From Rhodothermales bacterium (GTDB lineage: Bacteria; Bacteroidota; Rhodothermia; Rhodothermales; BA12): 45,324 nt of DNA. A program made the translations under genes and the position numbers. Shown here one piece after another: positions 32,469 through 42,463 of this stretch. Position 1 is the stretch's first letter. Each line of letters starts with the position of its first letter. Below the pieces are notes generated by a model. It was not told where the DNA came from. It ran no database searches and was given only the letters and a program-made list of their open reading frames with translations. The DNA is taken from NCBI GenBank assembly GCA_014879465.1, contig JACSSA010000159.1:1-45324 (forward strand), written 5' to 3'.

Positions 32469-33057
32469 CGGCCACCGGCACACGGGCCTTTATCGCCTGC
32501 TCAAACATGAGCTGGAACTTGGTCTGAAAGACGATGAACCCGATCACGCCGAAGACGATGCACATGTCGGCGACGTTCCAGATCGGGAAAAGTGCACGTT
32601 CGCCCAGCAGGGGCAAGTTCACGATGCCGATATCGACATGGACGAAGTCCACCACCTGCCCGCGAAACCACTGCGCCGGAGCCGGAAACGGCGAGCGCGC
32701 GAACGACTCGAACCACCCCCCTGCGCCAAAGAACACGCCGTAGGCCACCCGGTCGATGATGTTACCCAGCGCCCCGCCGAGAATCAGTGCGAGGCTGGCA
32801 CGGTAGGGCGTGTAGGCCCCGCGGATGTATCGAAGATAGAGCACGATGAGCACGGTGGCGAACACCGCGAAGGCCGTGACGACAAACGGAGGGCCGAGCG
32901 TCACGCCGAAGGCCATCCCCGGGTTGGTCGTATACGTCCACTTTAACCAGTCGCCAACGACGGGAATGGACTCGCCGAGGTACATCTTGCTCACCACCGT
33001 CAGCTTGATGATCTGATCCAGCAAAACGGCAACGAGAGTGATCCAGAGGACGCGCAT
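32425..33057 (-). CDS. lspA: Lipoprotein signal peptidase (signal peptidase II)
   Basis: 'TNPGMAFGV', 'LILGGALGNIIDRVAYG', 'PIWNVADMCIVFG'. Confidence 0.92.
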   Translation of the reverse strand: MRVLWITLVAVLLDQIIKLTVVSKMYLGESIPVVGDWLKWTYTTNPGMAFGVTLGPPFVVTAFAVFATVLIVLYLRYIRGAYTPYRASLALILGGALGNIIDRVAYGVFFGAGGWFESFARSPFPAPAQWFRGQVVDFVHVDIGIVNLPLLGERALFPIWNVADMCIVFGVIGFIVFQTKFQLMFEQAIKARVPVAATDLSTSPAATPQG

Positions 33058-33102
33058 ACGCTTATACGATTCTGCAGAAGGGGTTCGGAGTACTCGCCAG
33101 CC

Positions 33103-33189
33103 TCAAAACGACAGGCTCAGACCGGCATAGGTACCCCTAAAATGGATGCCATGGTGGGTGCCAGCGAGGTCATACCGTTGCACCGATCG
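33103..33189 (-). pseudogene. Possible remnant of an outer-membrane beta-barrel C-terminus
   Basis: Minus-strand '*RSVQRYDLAGTHHGIHFRGTYAGLSLSF*': alternating pattern and terminal Phe, no intact upstream ORF. Confidence 0.3.
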
Positions 33190-33255
33190 CTAAGCAACGA
33201 GATGACCGCTTCGTCCCACGCGACGACACCATTTGGAGTTTGGTTTTAGGCCACC

Positions 33256-33678
33256 TTAGCGGCGACCGGTTTTGCCTTCGACGCTGGTTTCGGTGTGCGG
33301 CACCACCATCAGCCGCTCTTTGGCGATGGGCTTGCCCGTCACCTTGCACACGCCGTAGGTTTTGTGGCGAATGCGTTCGAGCGCCCGTTCGAGGTAGCCG
33401 ACGTATTTCTGCTCGCGCGCCACCATCAGGTACATTTTCTCCCGCTCCATCGCGTCGGTGCCCGCATCGGCCATATGGAACGAATACGCCGTGTCGTTCT
33501 CGGCGTGGTCGCGGGCGTTGGCCAGCTGCGCCTTCATCGACTCGATGTCTTCGATGGCCTCCCGGCGCTTTTTGAGGATGAGTTGGCGAAATTCCTCCAG
33601 CTCCTCGTCGGTGAACGGCGTGCGGCGCTCGTTCGGGTCGGGCGGAAGGATGGGGGTTTCGATGGGGAGTTCGGACAT
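33256..33678 (-). CDS. DksA/TraR-family protein with degenerate zinc finger (Bacteroidota type)
   Basis: 'DNAxxxE'-like coiled region and 'RIRHKTYGVCKVTGKPIAKERLMVVPHTETSVEGK'. Confidence 0.85.
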   Translation of the reverse strand: MSELPIETPILPPDPNERRTPFTDEELEEFRQLILKKRREAIEDIESMKAQLANARDHAENDTAYSFHMADAGTDAMEREKMYLMVAREQKYVGYLERALERIRHKTYGVCKVTGKPIAKERLMVVPHTETSVEGKTGRR

Positions 33679-33705
33679 CGTCGTCGAGGGGGGCCGCACC
33701 GGGAC

Positions 33706-36700
33706 TCAGGCACGGGAAAGCAAATACTGAAACGTCTCACCGTCGAAGTCGGCCTCGGCCCATGCTTCGGTCGGTGAAGCGGTTGTGAATGCTTCAATGA
33801 GCACTTCGTTCCGCACATAGCCCTCGTGCGCGACCAGCGCCTCGGCCAAAACCGGCGTGGCGGCGTAGTCCACCCGAACGCGGTCGGAGACGTGCAGGTC
33901 TTGCCGCTTGCGTTCCTGCTGGAGGTGGAACACCGCCTCGCGCATCAGCCCCTCGGCCACCAGCGACGGGTCGCGGTTGGTGTCGAGCGCCACGGTCACG
34001 CCGTCCTCGCTCGCCACATGCCAGCCCGGCACGCCCTCGGTGACGAGCGTCACGTCCTCGGCCACGACTTCCAGCGGGCCGTCGTCCAGCACCAGCGAGA
34101 GCGCGCCGGTCGCGGCGAGCGTGTCCATCTCGTCGGACGTCAGCGTGGCGATGCGCGCGGCGGCAGCCTTCATCCGAGGGCCGATCTTTTTGCCGAGCAC
34201 GCGGAAGTTGGCGGCGGCGCGGCGGCTGGCAAACGCCGCGTCGGGCGGGGCCAGTTCGAGCGTGCGGACGTTCACTTCGTCGCGGACGATCTCTTCCACT
34301 GCCGCCAAGTCCTCGCCGTTCGTGCCGCCAGGCAAGATCACGAGCGCCTTGGCCAGCGGCTTGCGCACGTTCAGGCGCGTCTCGTTGCGCAGGCTCAGCA
34401 CGAGCGTCGAGACGGTGCGGGCCAGCGCCATCCGCCGGTCGAGGTCGGCGTCGAGCGCGGAGGCGTCCACCGACGGAAATTCGGCCAGATGCACCGACGC
34501 CGCCGTGCCTTCCCCGCGCAGCGCCTGCCAGAGCCACTCGGCAAAGAACGGCGCGATCGGGGCCATCAAAAGCGCCACGTTCGAGAGGCACTCGAACACC
34601 GTCGCGTAGGCGTGCTGCTTGTCGCTGTCGGACTCCGACTTCCAAAAACGACGGCGCGACCGTCGCAGGTACCAGTTCGACAGGTCGTCCACGAACCCTT
34701 CGACGGCGCGGGCGGCGCGGGTCGGATTGTAGTCTTCGAACGCCACCTGCACGTCGTGGATGCAGGTATGCAGCCGGTGCCGCACCCAGCGGTCGAGTTC
34801 GGGGCGGTCGCCCCCGGGCGCATCTTGCCCGGTGTAGCCGTCGAGGTTGGCGTAGGTGGCGAAGAAGCTGTAGACGTTGGCGAGCGTGCCGAAGAAGCGG
34901 TTGCGCGTCTCCTCCACCAGCGCCTTCTCGGAGAACTTGAGGTTCTCCCACGGGCTGGCGTTGCTCATCATGTACCACCGCGTCACGTCCGCGCCGTAGT
35001 CGGTCATCAGGCGGAACGGGTCGAGGGTGTTGCCCTTGGACTTGGACATCTTCTCGCCCTTGGCATCGAGCACGAGGCCGTTGACAACCACGTTTTTAAA
35101 CGCGACGGAGTCTTCGACGAGCGTGGCGATGGCGTGGAGCGTGTAGAACCAGCCCCGCGTTTGGTCGACGCCCTCGGCGATGAAGTCGGCGGGGAACGCC
35201 TCGCGGAAGGCTTCGCCGTTCGTCTCGCCCGCGTCGGTGCGAAGGTAGCCGTGCTGGGCGAACGGCATCGCGCCGGAGTCGAACCACACGTCGATCAGGT
35301 CGGGCACCCGCCGCATCGTCCCGCCATCCGGCGAGGGCCATGTGAGCGCATCCACATACGGGCGGTGCAGGTCGAGTTCGCCGGTGTCGGGGTTGATGGC
35401 CTCCTGCGGGATCTCGCCCACCTTGGCCTTCAGTTCCTCGATGGAGCCGATGCACTCGATGTAGTTCGGGTCGCGGTCGCTCACCCAGATCGGCAGCGGC
35501 GTGCCCCAGAAGCGGCGGCGTGACAGCGCCCAGTCCACCCCGCCCTTGAGCCACTCGCCGAAGCGCCCGCGCCCGACGCCCTCCGGCTGCCACCGGATCG
35601 TGTCGTTGAGCGCGACGAGCCGGTCGGTGTGCGCCGACGTGCGGACGAACCACGACTCCACCGGGTACTGCATCAGCGGCGTGCCCTTGCGCCAGTCGTG
35701 CGGGTAGTTGTGCAGGTACGAATCCTCGCGGTACAGCAGGCCGCGCCGCTTGAGGTCGCGGATGATGACGCGGTCGGCGTCCTTGAAGTTCAGCCCTTCG
35801 ACCTGCGCCTCGCCGAAGTTCTGCTTGAACGTGCCGTCGGGGGCGATGGGGTTGAACAGCGGCATCCCCGCGCCGAGCACGACGGCGTTGTAGTCGTCCG
35901 CGCCGAACGCGGGCGCTTCGTGCGCCACGCCCGTGCCGTCGGTGTCCGTCACAAAATCCGCGTGGATGACCGTCCATGGCTTATTCCAGTGTTTCTCAAC
36001 TACTCGAAGGGCCTTTCCGTAATTTAGAATCTTATCAAATCCAGGATTCGATCCAGCCAGCAAACCAGCCTGCCTCATAAACGAAAGAGCACCTCCAAGA
36101 TCTTCAATATCGATATCCCTCTCTGACAACTCCCTGAAATTATTTAAGACATTATCTACAAGACTGGAATAGAAATCAATGTACGGAGGCAGATATCTAA
36201 CCCCCTCAAAATCTGAGCCGCGGAACGTCTCCACGACCGTCGCGCCGTCGTCTTTGAGCGCCGGGACACGCTTTTCGGCCACGATCACATGCGAGCCGTC
36301 GGAGAGGCGGACTTTGGCGTACGGGAGGTCGCGGTGGATGGCGATGGCCGTATTGGACGGCAGCGTCCACGGCGTCGTCGTCCACGCGAGCAGGTGGGTG
36401 TCCGGATCGTCCACCAGCGGAAAGCGGACGTACACCGAGGCGTCTTGCACCTCTTTGTAGCCCTGCGCGACTTCGTGCGACGACAGCACGGTGCCGCTGC
36501 CGGGGCTGTACCACTGGATTTTGTATCCCTGATACAGCATCCCCTTATCGAACAGCCGCTTGAGCAGGTTCCACACGGACGCGATGTAGCCGTTGTGGAA
36601 CGTGACGTACGGGTGCTCCAAGTCCACCCAGTAGCCCATCCGGGTGGTCATCTCGTTCCACAGGCCCGTGTATTCGAGCACCGACTCGCGGCAGGCCTTG

Positions 36701-37062
36701 TTGTAGGCGGCGATGCCGTACGCCTCGATGTCGGCGCGGGACTTGAGCCCCAGCCGCTTCTCGACCTCGATTTCGACGGGCAGGCCGTGGGTGTCCCACC
36801 CGGCCTTGCGGAGGACGCGGTAGCCGCGCAGCGTTTTGTAGCGGCAGAAGGCGTCCTTCACCGTCCGCGCCATCACGTGGTGGATGCCGGGGCGTCCGTT
36901 GGCCGTTGGCGGGCCTTCGTAGAACGTGAACGCCGGTGCGCCGGGCCGGTCGATGGACTGCGCGAAGATGCCGCGTTCGGCCCAGAAGGCGAGCGTTTCC
37001 TGTTCGAGGGCGGGATAGTCGAAGCGTTTGACTTCGGGAAAACGGCGCGTTTCAGGCGGCAT
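33706..37062 (-). CDS. ileS: Isoleucyl-tRNA synthetase
   Basis: 'PTANGRPGIHHVMARTVKDAFCRYKTLRGYRVLRKAGWDTHGLPVE', 'KGEKMSKSKGNTLDP'; ATG at 37062-37060, track ORF extends upstream through a repeat. Confidence 0.96.
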   Translation of the reverse strand: MPPETRRFPEVKRFDYPALEQETLAFWAERGIFAQSIDRPGAPAFTFYEGPPTANGRPGIHHVMARTVKDAFCRYKTLRGYRVLRKAGWDTHGLPVEIEVEKRLGLKSRADIEAYGIAAYNKACRESVLEYTGLWNEMTTRMGYWVDLEHPYVTFHNGYIASVWNLLKRLFDKGMLYQGYKIQWYSPGSGTVLSSHEVAQGYKEVQDASVYVRFPLVDDPDTHLLAWTTTPWTLPSNTAIAIHRDLPYAKVRLSDGSHVIVAEKRVPALKDDGATVVETFRGSDFEGVRYLPPYIDFYSSLVDNVLNNFRELSERDIDIEDLGGALSFMRQAGLLAGSNPGFDKILNYGKALRVVEKHWNKPWTVIHADFVTDTDGTGVAHEAPAFGADDYNAVVLGAGMPLFNPIAPDGTFKQNFGEAQVEGLNFKDADRVIIRDLKRRGLLYREDSYLHNYPHDWRKGTPLMQYPVESWFVRTSAHTDRLVALNDTIRWQPEGVGRGRFGEWLKGGVDWALSRRRFWGTPLPIWVSDRDPNYIECIGSIEELKAKVGEIPQEAINPDTGELDLHRPYVDALTWPSPDGGTMRRVPDLIDVWFDSGAMPFAQHGYLRTDAGETNGEAFREAFPADFIAEGVDQTRGWFYTLHAIATLVEDSVAFKNVVVNGLVLDAKGEKMSKSKGNTLDPFRLMTDYGADVTRWYMMSNASPWENLKFSEKALVEETRNRFFGTLANVYSFFATYANLDGYTGQDAPGGDRPELDRWVRHRLHTCIHDVQVAFEDYNPTRAARAVEGFVDDLSNWYLRRSRRRFWKSESDSDKQHAYATVFECLSNVALLMAPIAPFFAEWLWQALRGEGTAASVHLAEFPSVDASALDADLDRRMALARTVSTLVLSLRNETRLNVRKPLAKALVILPGGTNGEDLAAVEEIVRDEVNVRTLELAPPDAAFASRRAAANFRVLGKKIGPRMKAAAARIATLTSDEMDTLAATGALSLVLDDGPLEVVAEDVTLVTEGVPGWHVASEDGVTVALDTNRDPSLVAEGLMREAVFHLQQERKRQDLHVSDRVRVDYAATPVLAEALVAHEGYVRNEVLIEAFTTASPTEAWAEADFDGETFQYLLSRA

Positions 37063-37159
37063 CGGGCATCGGCGAATGAGCCGAAAAATACGCCGTGGGC
37101 CGTGAAGGCACGGTGAGGGCGTGGGAACCGCCGACAAACGTCTATTCCAACGCCGTACG

Positions 37160-37188
37160 GTAGAGACGCCCCGCTGGGGCGTCTCTAC
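37160..37188. repeat. Dispersed palindrome copy C (GTAGAGACGCCCC-GCT-GGGGCGTCTCTAC)
   Basis: Perfect 13-bp arms between punA 3' end and ileS 5' end. Confidence 0.9.
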
Positions 37189-37222
37189 GCCGTTCGTTTC
37201 CACACGGTCGTCCGGCGGTCGG

Positions 37223-38068
37223 TTACGCGCCCTGCCCGATCCTTGCCACCACGCCGCGCATCACCGCCGTCATCTTCGGCTCGGCCAACCCGGCGGCCTC
37301 CACGATCTCGGCCAGTTCCACCGGCGCGAGGCATTCGGGGAAGCACTCGTCCGTGATGACCGAGAAGGCGAGGCAGCGCAGGCCCATGTGCCGCGCTACG
37401 ATTACCTCCGGCACTGTGCTCATCCCGACCACGTCCGCGCCCATCTGCCGCAGCATTCGGTATTCGGCGCGGGTTTCGAGGTTGGGGCCGGTCACGACGA
37501 CGTACACGCCCTGCTGCATCTTGATACCCTCTTCGAGTGCCACAGCCTCGGCCAACGCGCGGAGCGACCTATCGTACGGATCAGACATGTCGGGGAAGCG
37601 CGGCCCCCACGCGTCCACGTTCGGCCCGATCAGCGGGTTGACGCCTTGCAGGTTGATGTGGTCGGTGATGAGCATCAGGTCGCCGCGCCGGAACAGCGGG
37701 TTCATCCCGCCTGCCGCGTTGGAGACGAGCAGCGTGCCGACGCCGAGTTCCTTCATCACCCGCACGGGGAAGGTGATCTGCTGCGGCGAGTAGCCCTCGT
37801 AGAGGTGAAAACGGCCCTGCATCGCCACCACGTCCACGCCCGCAAGCGTGCCGAAGAGCAAACGTCCGGCGTGGGTCTCGACCGTCGAAACGGGAAAACC
37901 GGGGATGGCATCGTACGGGATTGAATCCCGCACCTCGATGTCGTCGGCAAGGGCACCCAAGCCGGTACCAAGGATGATGCCCACCTTGGGTCGAACCGCG
38001 GTTTGATCGCGCAAGAAGGCGGCAGCGGCTTCAACGGCTGCGACGTACGACGTAGGAGATTCGGTCAT
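37223..38068 (-). CDS. punA: Purine nucleoside phosphorylase
   Basis: '[15 protein letters not shown]', '[31 protein letters not shown]', '[37 protein letters not shown]'. Confidence 0.94.
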   Translation of the reverse strand: MTESPTSYVAAVEAAAAFLRDQTAVRPKVGIILGTGLGALADDIEVRDSIPYDAIPGFPVSTVETHAGRLLFGTLAGVDVVAMQGRFHLYEGYSPQQITFPVRVMKELGVGTLLVSNAAGGMNPLFRRGDLMLITDHINLQGVNPLIGPNVDAWGPRFPDMSDPYDRSLRALAEAVALEEGIKMQQGVYVVVTGPNLETRAEYRMLRQMGADVVGMSTVPEVIVARHMGLRCLAFSVITDECFPECLAPVELAEIVEAAGLAEPKMTAVMRGVVARIGQGA

Positions 38069-38118
38069 TTTGGACGTTCAGGCTTCGAATTTCAGACTTC
38101 AGATTTTGGACATCCCCT

Positions 38119-39741
38119 TCAACCCAACCCCGAGAGCAAGCGACGGATGCGCTCAATCTCTTCGCCAGACCCGCTCGCCACCGGAGGCGGTTGCGCGTCG
38201 GGCGGAGCGCTGGTTTCGGACAGATCACCCAGGAGGGATTCGACGGCGTACCCGGAACGGGCAACCGTGCGCGGCACAGGCAACGGATCAGGCGAGGCTT
38301 CGGGCGGCGACGCGGCGGTAGGCGGTGGGGCAGACGGCGTCGAGGCAGGATCCTCCACCGGAGAAACGCGGTCGCCCACCGGCGGCATCAACCGGTCGAG
38401 CAGGTCGTCGCTCCACACCGCCTGATTCGTCGCGGACAGGTCAACGGGGCCGGGGTCGAACGCGAACTCGGACGATACCGTATACCCCGTCGGGGGAAAG
38501 ACTGCTTCCGTTGGAGCATCGGGAGGCCTTGGCGACGATTCCAGCGGTTCCGGTTCCCACGTCGTTCCGGGCTGGGGAACGTAAACGTCGTCGTACGCGG
38601 GCGGCAAATCGGCTTCGGAAACAGGCCGCTCTGTCTCCCACAGCATCGGCTCCGGTGCGGGAAGCTCCACCGTCCATTCCTCGGTGTACTGGTCGTAGTC
38701 GGTCGGCTCGGGCGCGTTAGCGTCTGCCGGCGGTTGCGGCAACGCCGCAGCGCTCTGGGCATCGGAGAAAATGTCGGAGAGCGCCACCATCTGCGGCGTC
38801 TCCGGCTCTGCATTCGGCTCGTCAGCGGGCGTAGGCGGCGCACCAAACGTGTCGGCAGACTCGTCCGAGGCGGGCAGCGTTTCGGCGGCACCCTCGGCCT
38901 CCACCAAGGACGTCTCCTCGCTAAATGTCGCTGCGGCGGACGTCTCGTCCGTGGGAAGAGCATCCGGCAAAACCACTTCCGGCTCGAACGGCAACCCGTC
39001 GAACCCCTCGCTTTCATCGCTCGCAAGCGTTTCCTCCGCCTCCATCCGGATGTCCATCGTTGGAGCGGTGTCCGTCGTCTCATCGTCCAACCCAATCCCC
39101 TCGTCGGCATCGTCGGCGTACACGACCGGCTCATCGTGCGAGTGCGGTGTGCCGGCTATCGCCTCCATGTCCGTCAACGCCTCATCGGCCATCGCCTCGT
39201 CCATCAGGGACTCGTACGGGCCAAGGCCGTCGGCAGGTGCAGCGGGCAGCTGACCGGATCCGGGCGGCATCAGGCGGATGAAGCCCACCGGATCTTCGCC
39301 CTCGAAATGGGCGAGCATCTCCATTTCCGACATCAAAAACGCCCGCAGCCGCGCCACGATTTCCTTGCGCCGGGCGGCGATGGCCTGGGTTTCTTGGCGG
39401 AGGCGGAGGCGTTCGGTCTCGGCGTCGCGCTTGATGCCGCGCGCTTCTTCGTGCGCTTCGATGCGCAGCTGTTCGGCCTTGGCCTCGGCGGTGGCCATCG
39501 CTTGTCGGCTCGATTCCCGCGCCGTTTCGATGGCTTGCTGCAGCGCCTCTTCCACCCGCTCGTAGTGCTGAAGCTTGACCTCCAGCTGGGTCAGCCGGTC
39601 GTCGCGGCGGCGTAGCTCGGTCTCCATCTCGTCCCACTGCTGCGCCAAAACGGTCAGCGTGGCGTTGACTTCGTCGGGATCGTAGCCGCGAAATCGGGTG
39701 TGGAATTCCTGCTTACGAATGTCGAGGGGCGAAGGCCGCAT
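38119..39741 (-). CDS. DivIVA domain-containing protein with long acidic C-terminal region
   Basis: 'PSPLDIRKQEFHTRFRGYDPDEVNATL' plus coiled coil. Confidence 0.85.
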   Translation of the reverse strand: MRPSPLDIRKQEFHTRFRGYDPDEVNATLTVLAQQWDEMETELRRRDDRLTQLEVKLQHYERVEEALQQAIETARESSRQAMATAEAKAEQLRIEAHEEARGIKRDAETERLRLRQETQAIAARRKEIVARLRAFLMSEMEMLAHFEGEDPVGFIRLMPPGSGQLPAAPADGLGPYESLMDEAMADEALTDMEAIAGTPHSHDEPVVYADDADEGIGLDDETTDTAPTMDIRMEAEETLASDESEGFDGLPFEPEVVLPDALPTDETSAAATFSEETSLVEAEGAAETLPASDESADTFGAPPTPADEPNAEPETPQMVALSDIFSDAQSAAALPQPPADANAPEPTDYDQYTEEWTVELPAPEPMLWETERPVSEADLPPAYDDVYVPQPGTTWEPEPLESSPRPPDAPTEAVFPPTGYTVSSEFAFDPGPVDLSATNQAVWSDDLLDRLMPPVGDRVSPVEDPASTPSAPPPTAASPPEASPDPLPVPRTVARSGYAVESLLGDLSETSAPPDAQPPPVASGSGEEIERIRRLLSGLG

Positions 39742-39789
39742 CGTCGAATGGGCATAAACACGGCAAGATAGGGTATGCGGCGGTCTTCC

Positions 39790-40467
39790 TTACGCCCGAT
39801 CCCCGAACAACGCGCTCCCGACGCGCACATGCGTGGCACCTTCTTCGACGGCCACCTCAAAATCCCCGGACATTCCCATCGACAGGATCGGCAGGCGGTC
39901 GGCCCCGCCCAGATCGTCGCGGAGGCGGCGCATCCGTGCAAACTCCGGGCGCACCGCCTCTGGGTCGTCGGCGGGCGACGCGAGCGTCATCAGCCCGTGC
40001 ACATCGAGGCCAAGGCCGCGCAGCCCGTCCACCAGCGTAGCCGCCTCGTCGGGGCCGACGCCCGCCTTCGACGCCTCGCCGGAGACGTTCACCTGCACCA
40101 GCACCGGCACGCGTCGGCCTTCAGCTTCCATCCGCCGCGCCAACGCCTCGCCCGCCCGAAGCGAGTCGACGCCGTGGATCAGATCGGCGTACCGGACGAT
40201 GTCGCGGGCCTTGTTCGTCTGCACCCGTCCGAGGTAGTGCCACACCGCCGGGGCGCTGGCGAGGGCCTCGCGCTTGGCGGCGAGTTCTTGCACCTTGTTC
40301 TCGCCGAACGCCGTCAGACCCGCATCCAGCGCCGCGTGCACGGTTTCGACAGGATGGGTTTTGGTGACGGCCACGAGCGTCACGGCCCGCGGATCTCGAC
40401 CGGCCCGGCGACAGGCCGCATCGATGCGTCCGTGAATGGCGGCGAGACGGGCGGCGAGGTCGGACAC
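39790..40467 (-). CDS. YggS family PLP-binding protein
   Basis: 'VTLVAVTKTHPVETVHAALDAGLTAFGENKVQE', 'WHYLGRVQTNKARDIVRY', 'LSMGMSGDFEVAVEEGATHVRVGSALFG'. Confidence 0.95.
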   Translation of the reverse strand: MSDLAARLAAIHGRIDAACRRAGRDPRAVTLVAVTKTHPVETVHAALDAGLTAFGENKVQELAAKREALASAPAVWHYLGRVQTNKARDIVRYADLIHGVDSLRAGEALARRMEAEGRRVPVLVQVNVSGEASKAGVGPDEAATLVDGLRGLGLDVHGLMTLASPADDPEAVRPEFARMRRLRDDLGGADRLPILSMGMSGDFEVAVEEGATHVRVGSALFGDRA

Positions 40468-40516
40468 AGCGGAGGGCGTTTGTGCCGGTCAACGGCGGGC
40501 CGCCGTGCAGGGTTCG

Positions 40517-42463
40517 CTACGCGTCGCCGTGCAAAAAGGCGCGGGCCTGCACCTCGCGCCGCAGCGTGTGCAGCGCCATCAGCCGCCGCTGCTCGGCTTC
40601 GAGTGCGTCGGTGCCCTGCCCTGCGGCTACGCGGACGCGCCCCTCCTGCCGTTCGATTTCGGCGTCGACGCGGGCAGTTTTCAGCAGCGTCATCGCGCTT
40701 TTGGCCGACTCATCGGCGTCGATGCGTACGTTCGCGCCCTCCTTGGCCCACCCGTCCGACACCACCGGGCGCGCCGCCAGCAGCCGCGCCACCAGCGCCT
40801 GCGCTTCCGGGCCGTATTTGCCCGAGAGAAACCCGTCGCGCTCGACCGGCCCTTCCTCGTACGCCTCGGCGACGGTCGCAGCCAGCCGCCGCGCCGGGCC
40901 GTCGGTGAACTCGTCGAGGGCCATATGGCCGAGCACCAGCTCGACCATCGGATCGCCGTGTTCGAGCATCAACACAAGCAGTTCGCGCTCGGGCGGCAGC
41001 AAGGCGATCTCGGCAGGCGCGGGCGGAGCCGACGGCTCCGGGCGGAGCGTGGCGTCGGCCACGGCAGGTGCGGCGGCGCGGCGGCGCGGGTCGCGGCGTA
41101 CCTGTTCCAGCCGCTCGGCAAGCGAAGGCGTGGGCACGTCCATCTCCTCGGCGACGCGCTTCAGGTACGTCTGCTGCAACAGCGGACTCGGCAGCGCCGC
41201 CACCACGTCGAGCAGCTCGTCGGTCACCTCGGCCTGCCCGTCGGCGGTGGCCAGCCGCCCGGCCCGTTCGGCGGCGCGGCGGGCAAACGCGACGAAGTCC
41301 ATCCGGTGCGTCCCGAGGTACTCGCGCAGTTTCTCCGCCCCGTGGGTCTTGGTGTACGAGTCCGGATCGTCGCCCGGCGGGAGGCTCACGGCGTACACCA
41401 TCAGCCCTTTTTTGAGCACCTCGCCCACGCCCATTCGCCGCGTCGCCTGCTCGTCGTCGGGGTCGAGGCCAAGGTTGGCCACCACCGTCCCCGCGCCCTT
41501 GAGCGCCGCACCCGTGCCCGCGTTGTCGGCGTCGTAGAGCAGCACGATGCGTTTGGCGTAGCGCCCGATGAGTTGGACTTGATCGGGCGTCAGCGCCGTC
41601 CCGCAGGTCGCCACCGCGTTGGCGAGGCCGGCTTGGTGCATCGCCAAGACGTCGGTGTAGCCTTCCACGAGAATCGCCTCCTCGGTGCGGCGGATCTCCT
41701 GCCGCCCGGCGTAGAGGCCGTAGAGGACGCGGCTTTTTTGGTAGACGGCGGTTTCGGGCGAGTTGACGTACTTGGGCTGCGTCTTGTCGTCTACGAGTTG
41801 CCGCCCGCCGAAGCCCACCACGCGCCCGGTGTGGGAGAAGATGGGAAACATCACCCGCCCGCGGTAGCGGTCGTAGAAGCCGTCTTTTTCGCGACGGCGG
41901 ATGACCAGCCCGGCGCGTTCGAGCACGTCCGGGTCATAACCCGCTTCGAGGGCGGCGTTCAGCAGCGCGTCCCACCGATCCGGCGCGTAGCCAAGGCCGT
42001 ACGCCTTGATCGTGTCGTCGGTGAAGCCCCGTCCGCGCAGGTAGGCGAGCGCCTCCGCGCCTTCGCCCGTACCCAACTGGCGGTAGAAAAACTTCCCGGC
42101 GAAGCGCAGCGCGGCGGTGAGCGCCTCGGCCTCGGTGGCGCGCTCGCGGTCGGCGTCGTCGGCCTCGTCTTCCGGAATCGGCACGCCGAAACGCTCGGCG
42201 AGGTGGCGGACGGCGTCGAGGAAACCCACGCCCTCGGTGTCCTGCACGAACTTGAACACGTCGCCGCCCCGGTGGCAGCCGAAGCAGTAGTAGAGGCCGT
42301 GCGCGGCGTCGACGGAAAACGACGGCGACTTTTCGTTGTGGAACGGGCAGAGACCGACGAAGCGCGTCGCGCCTTGGCGTTTGAGCCGCACGGTGTCGCC
42401 GATCACCGCCACCAGATCGGTGGCCGCGCGGACTTCGGCGATCTTGTCGTCGGAAATGGGCAT
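40517..42463 (-). CDS. dnaG: DNA primase
   Basis: CHC2 zinc finger 'CPFHNEKSPSFSVDAAHGLYYCFGCHRGGD', TOPRIM 'LVEGYTDVLAMHQAGLANAVATCGTALT'. Confidence 0.96.
   Translation of the reverse strand: MPISDDKIAEVRAATDLVAVIGDTVRLKRQGATRFVGLCPFHNEKSPSFSVDAAHGLYYCFGCHRGGDVFKFVQDTEGVGFLDAVRHLAERFGVPIPEDEADDADRERATEAEALTAALRFAGKFFYRQLGTGEGAEALAYLRGRGFTDDTIKAYGLGYAPDRWDALLNAALEAGYDPDVLERAGLVIRRREKDGFYDRYRGRVMFPIFSHTGRVVGFGGRQLVDDKTQPKYVNSPETAVYQKSRVLYGLYAGRQEIRRTEEAILVEGYTDVLAMHQAGLANAVATCGTALTPDQVQLIGRYAKRIVLLYDADNAGTGAALKGAGTVVANLGLDPDDEQATRRMGVGEVLKKGLMVYAVSLPPGDDPDSYTKTHGAEKLREYLGTHRMDFVAFARRAAERAGRLATADGQAEVTDELLDVVAALPSPLLQQTYLKRVAEEMDVPTPSLAERLEQVRRDPRRRAAAPAVADATLRPEPSAPPAPAEIALLPPERELLVLMLEHGDPMVELVLGHMALDEFTDGPARRLAATVAEAYEEGPVERDGFLSGKYGPEAQALVARLLAARPVVSDGWAKEGANVRIDADESAKSAMTLLKTARVDAEIERQEGRVRVAAGQGTDALEAEQRRLMALHTLRREVQARAFLHGDA

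Noticed and set aside
33256-33678. Loss of zinc-finger cysteines in the DksA-like protein as a novelty
   Set aside because: The 'C-x-VTGK...ERL..VPH' form resembles what I know from Bacteroidota DksA/TraR proteins, so it is probably ordinary for the lineage.
33826-35523. 565-aa plus-strand ORF opposite ileS
   Set aside because: Antisense to conserved ileS; biased composition and no motif.
35975-36220. Intein or mobile intron within ileS
   Set aside because: Too short (about 80 aa), no intein splice-junction residues or endonuclease motifs, frame continuous with conserved IleS residues.
37063-37203. 47-codon N-terminal extension of ileS in the ORF track ('METNGVETPQRGVSTVRRW...')
   Set aside because: Reads straight through palindrome copy C; conserved IleS N-terminus starts at the ATG ending at 37060.
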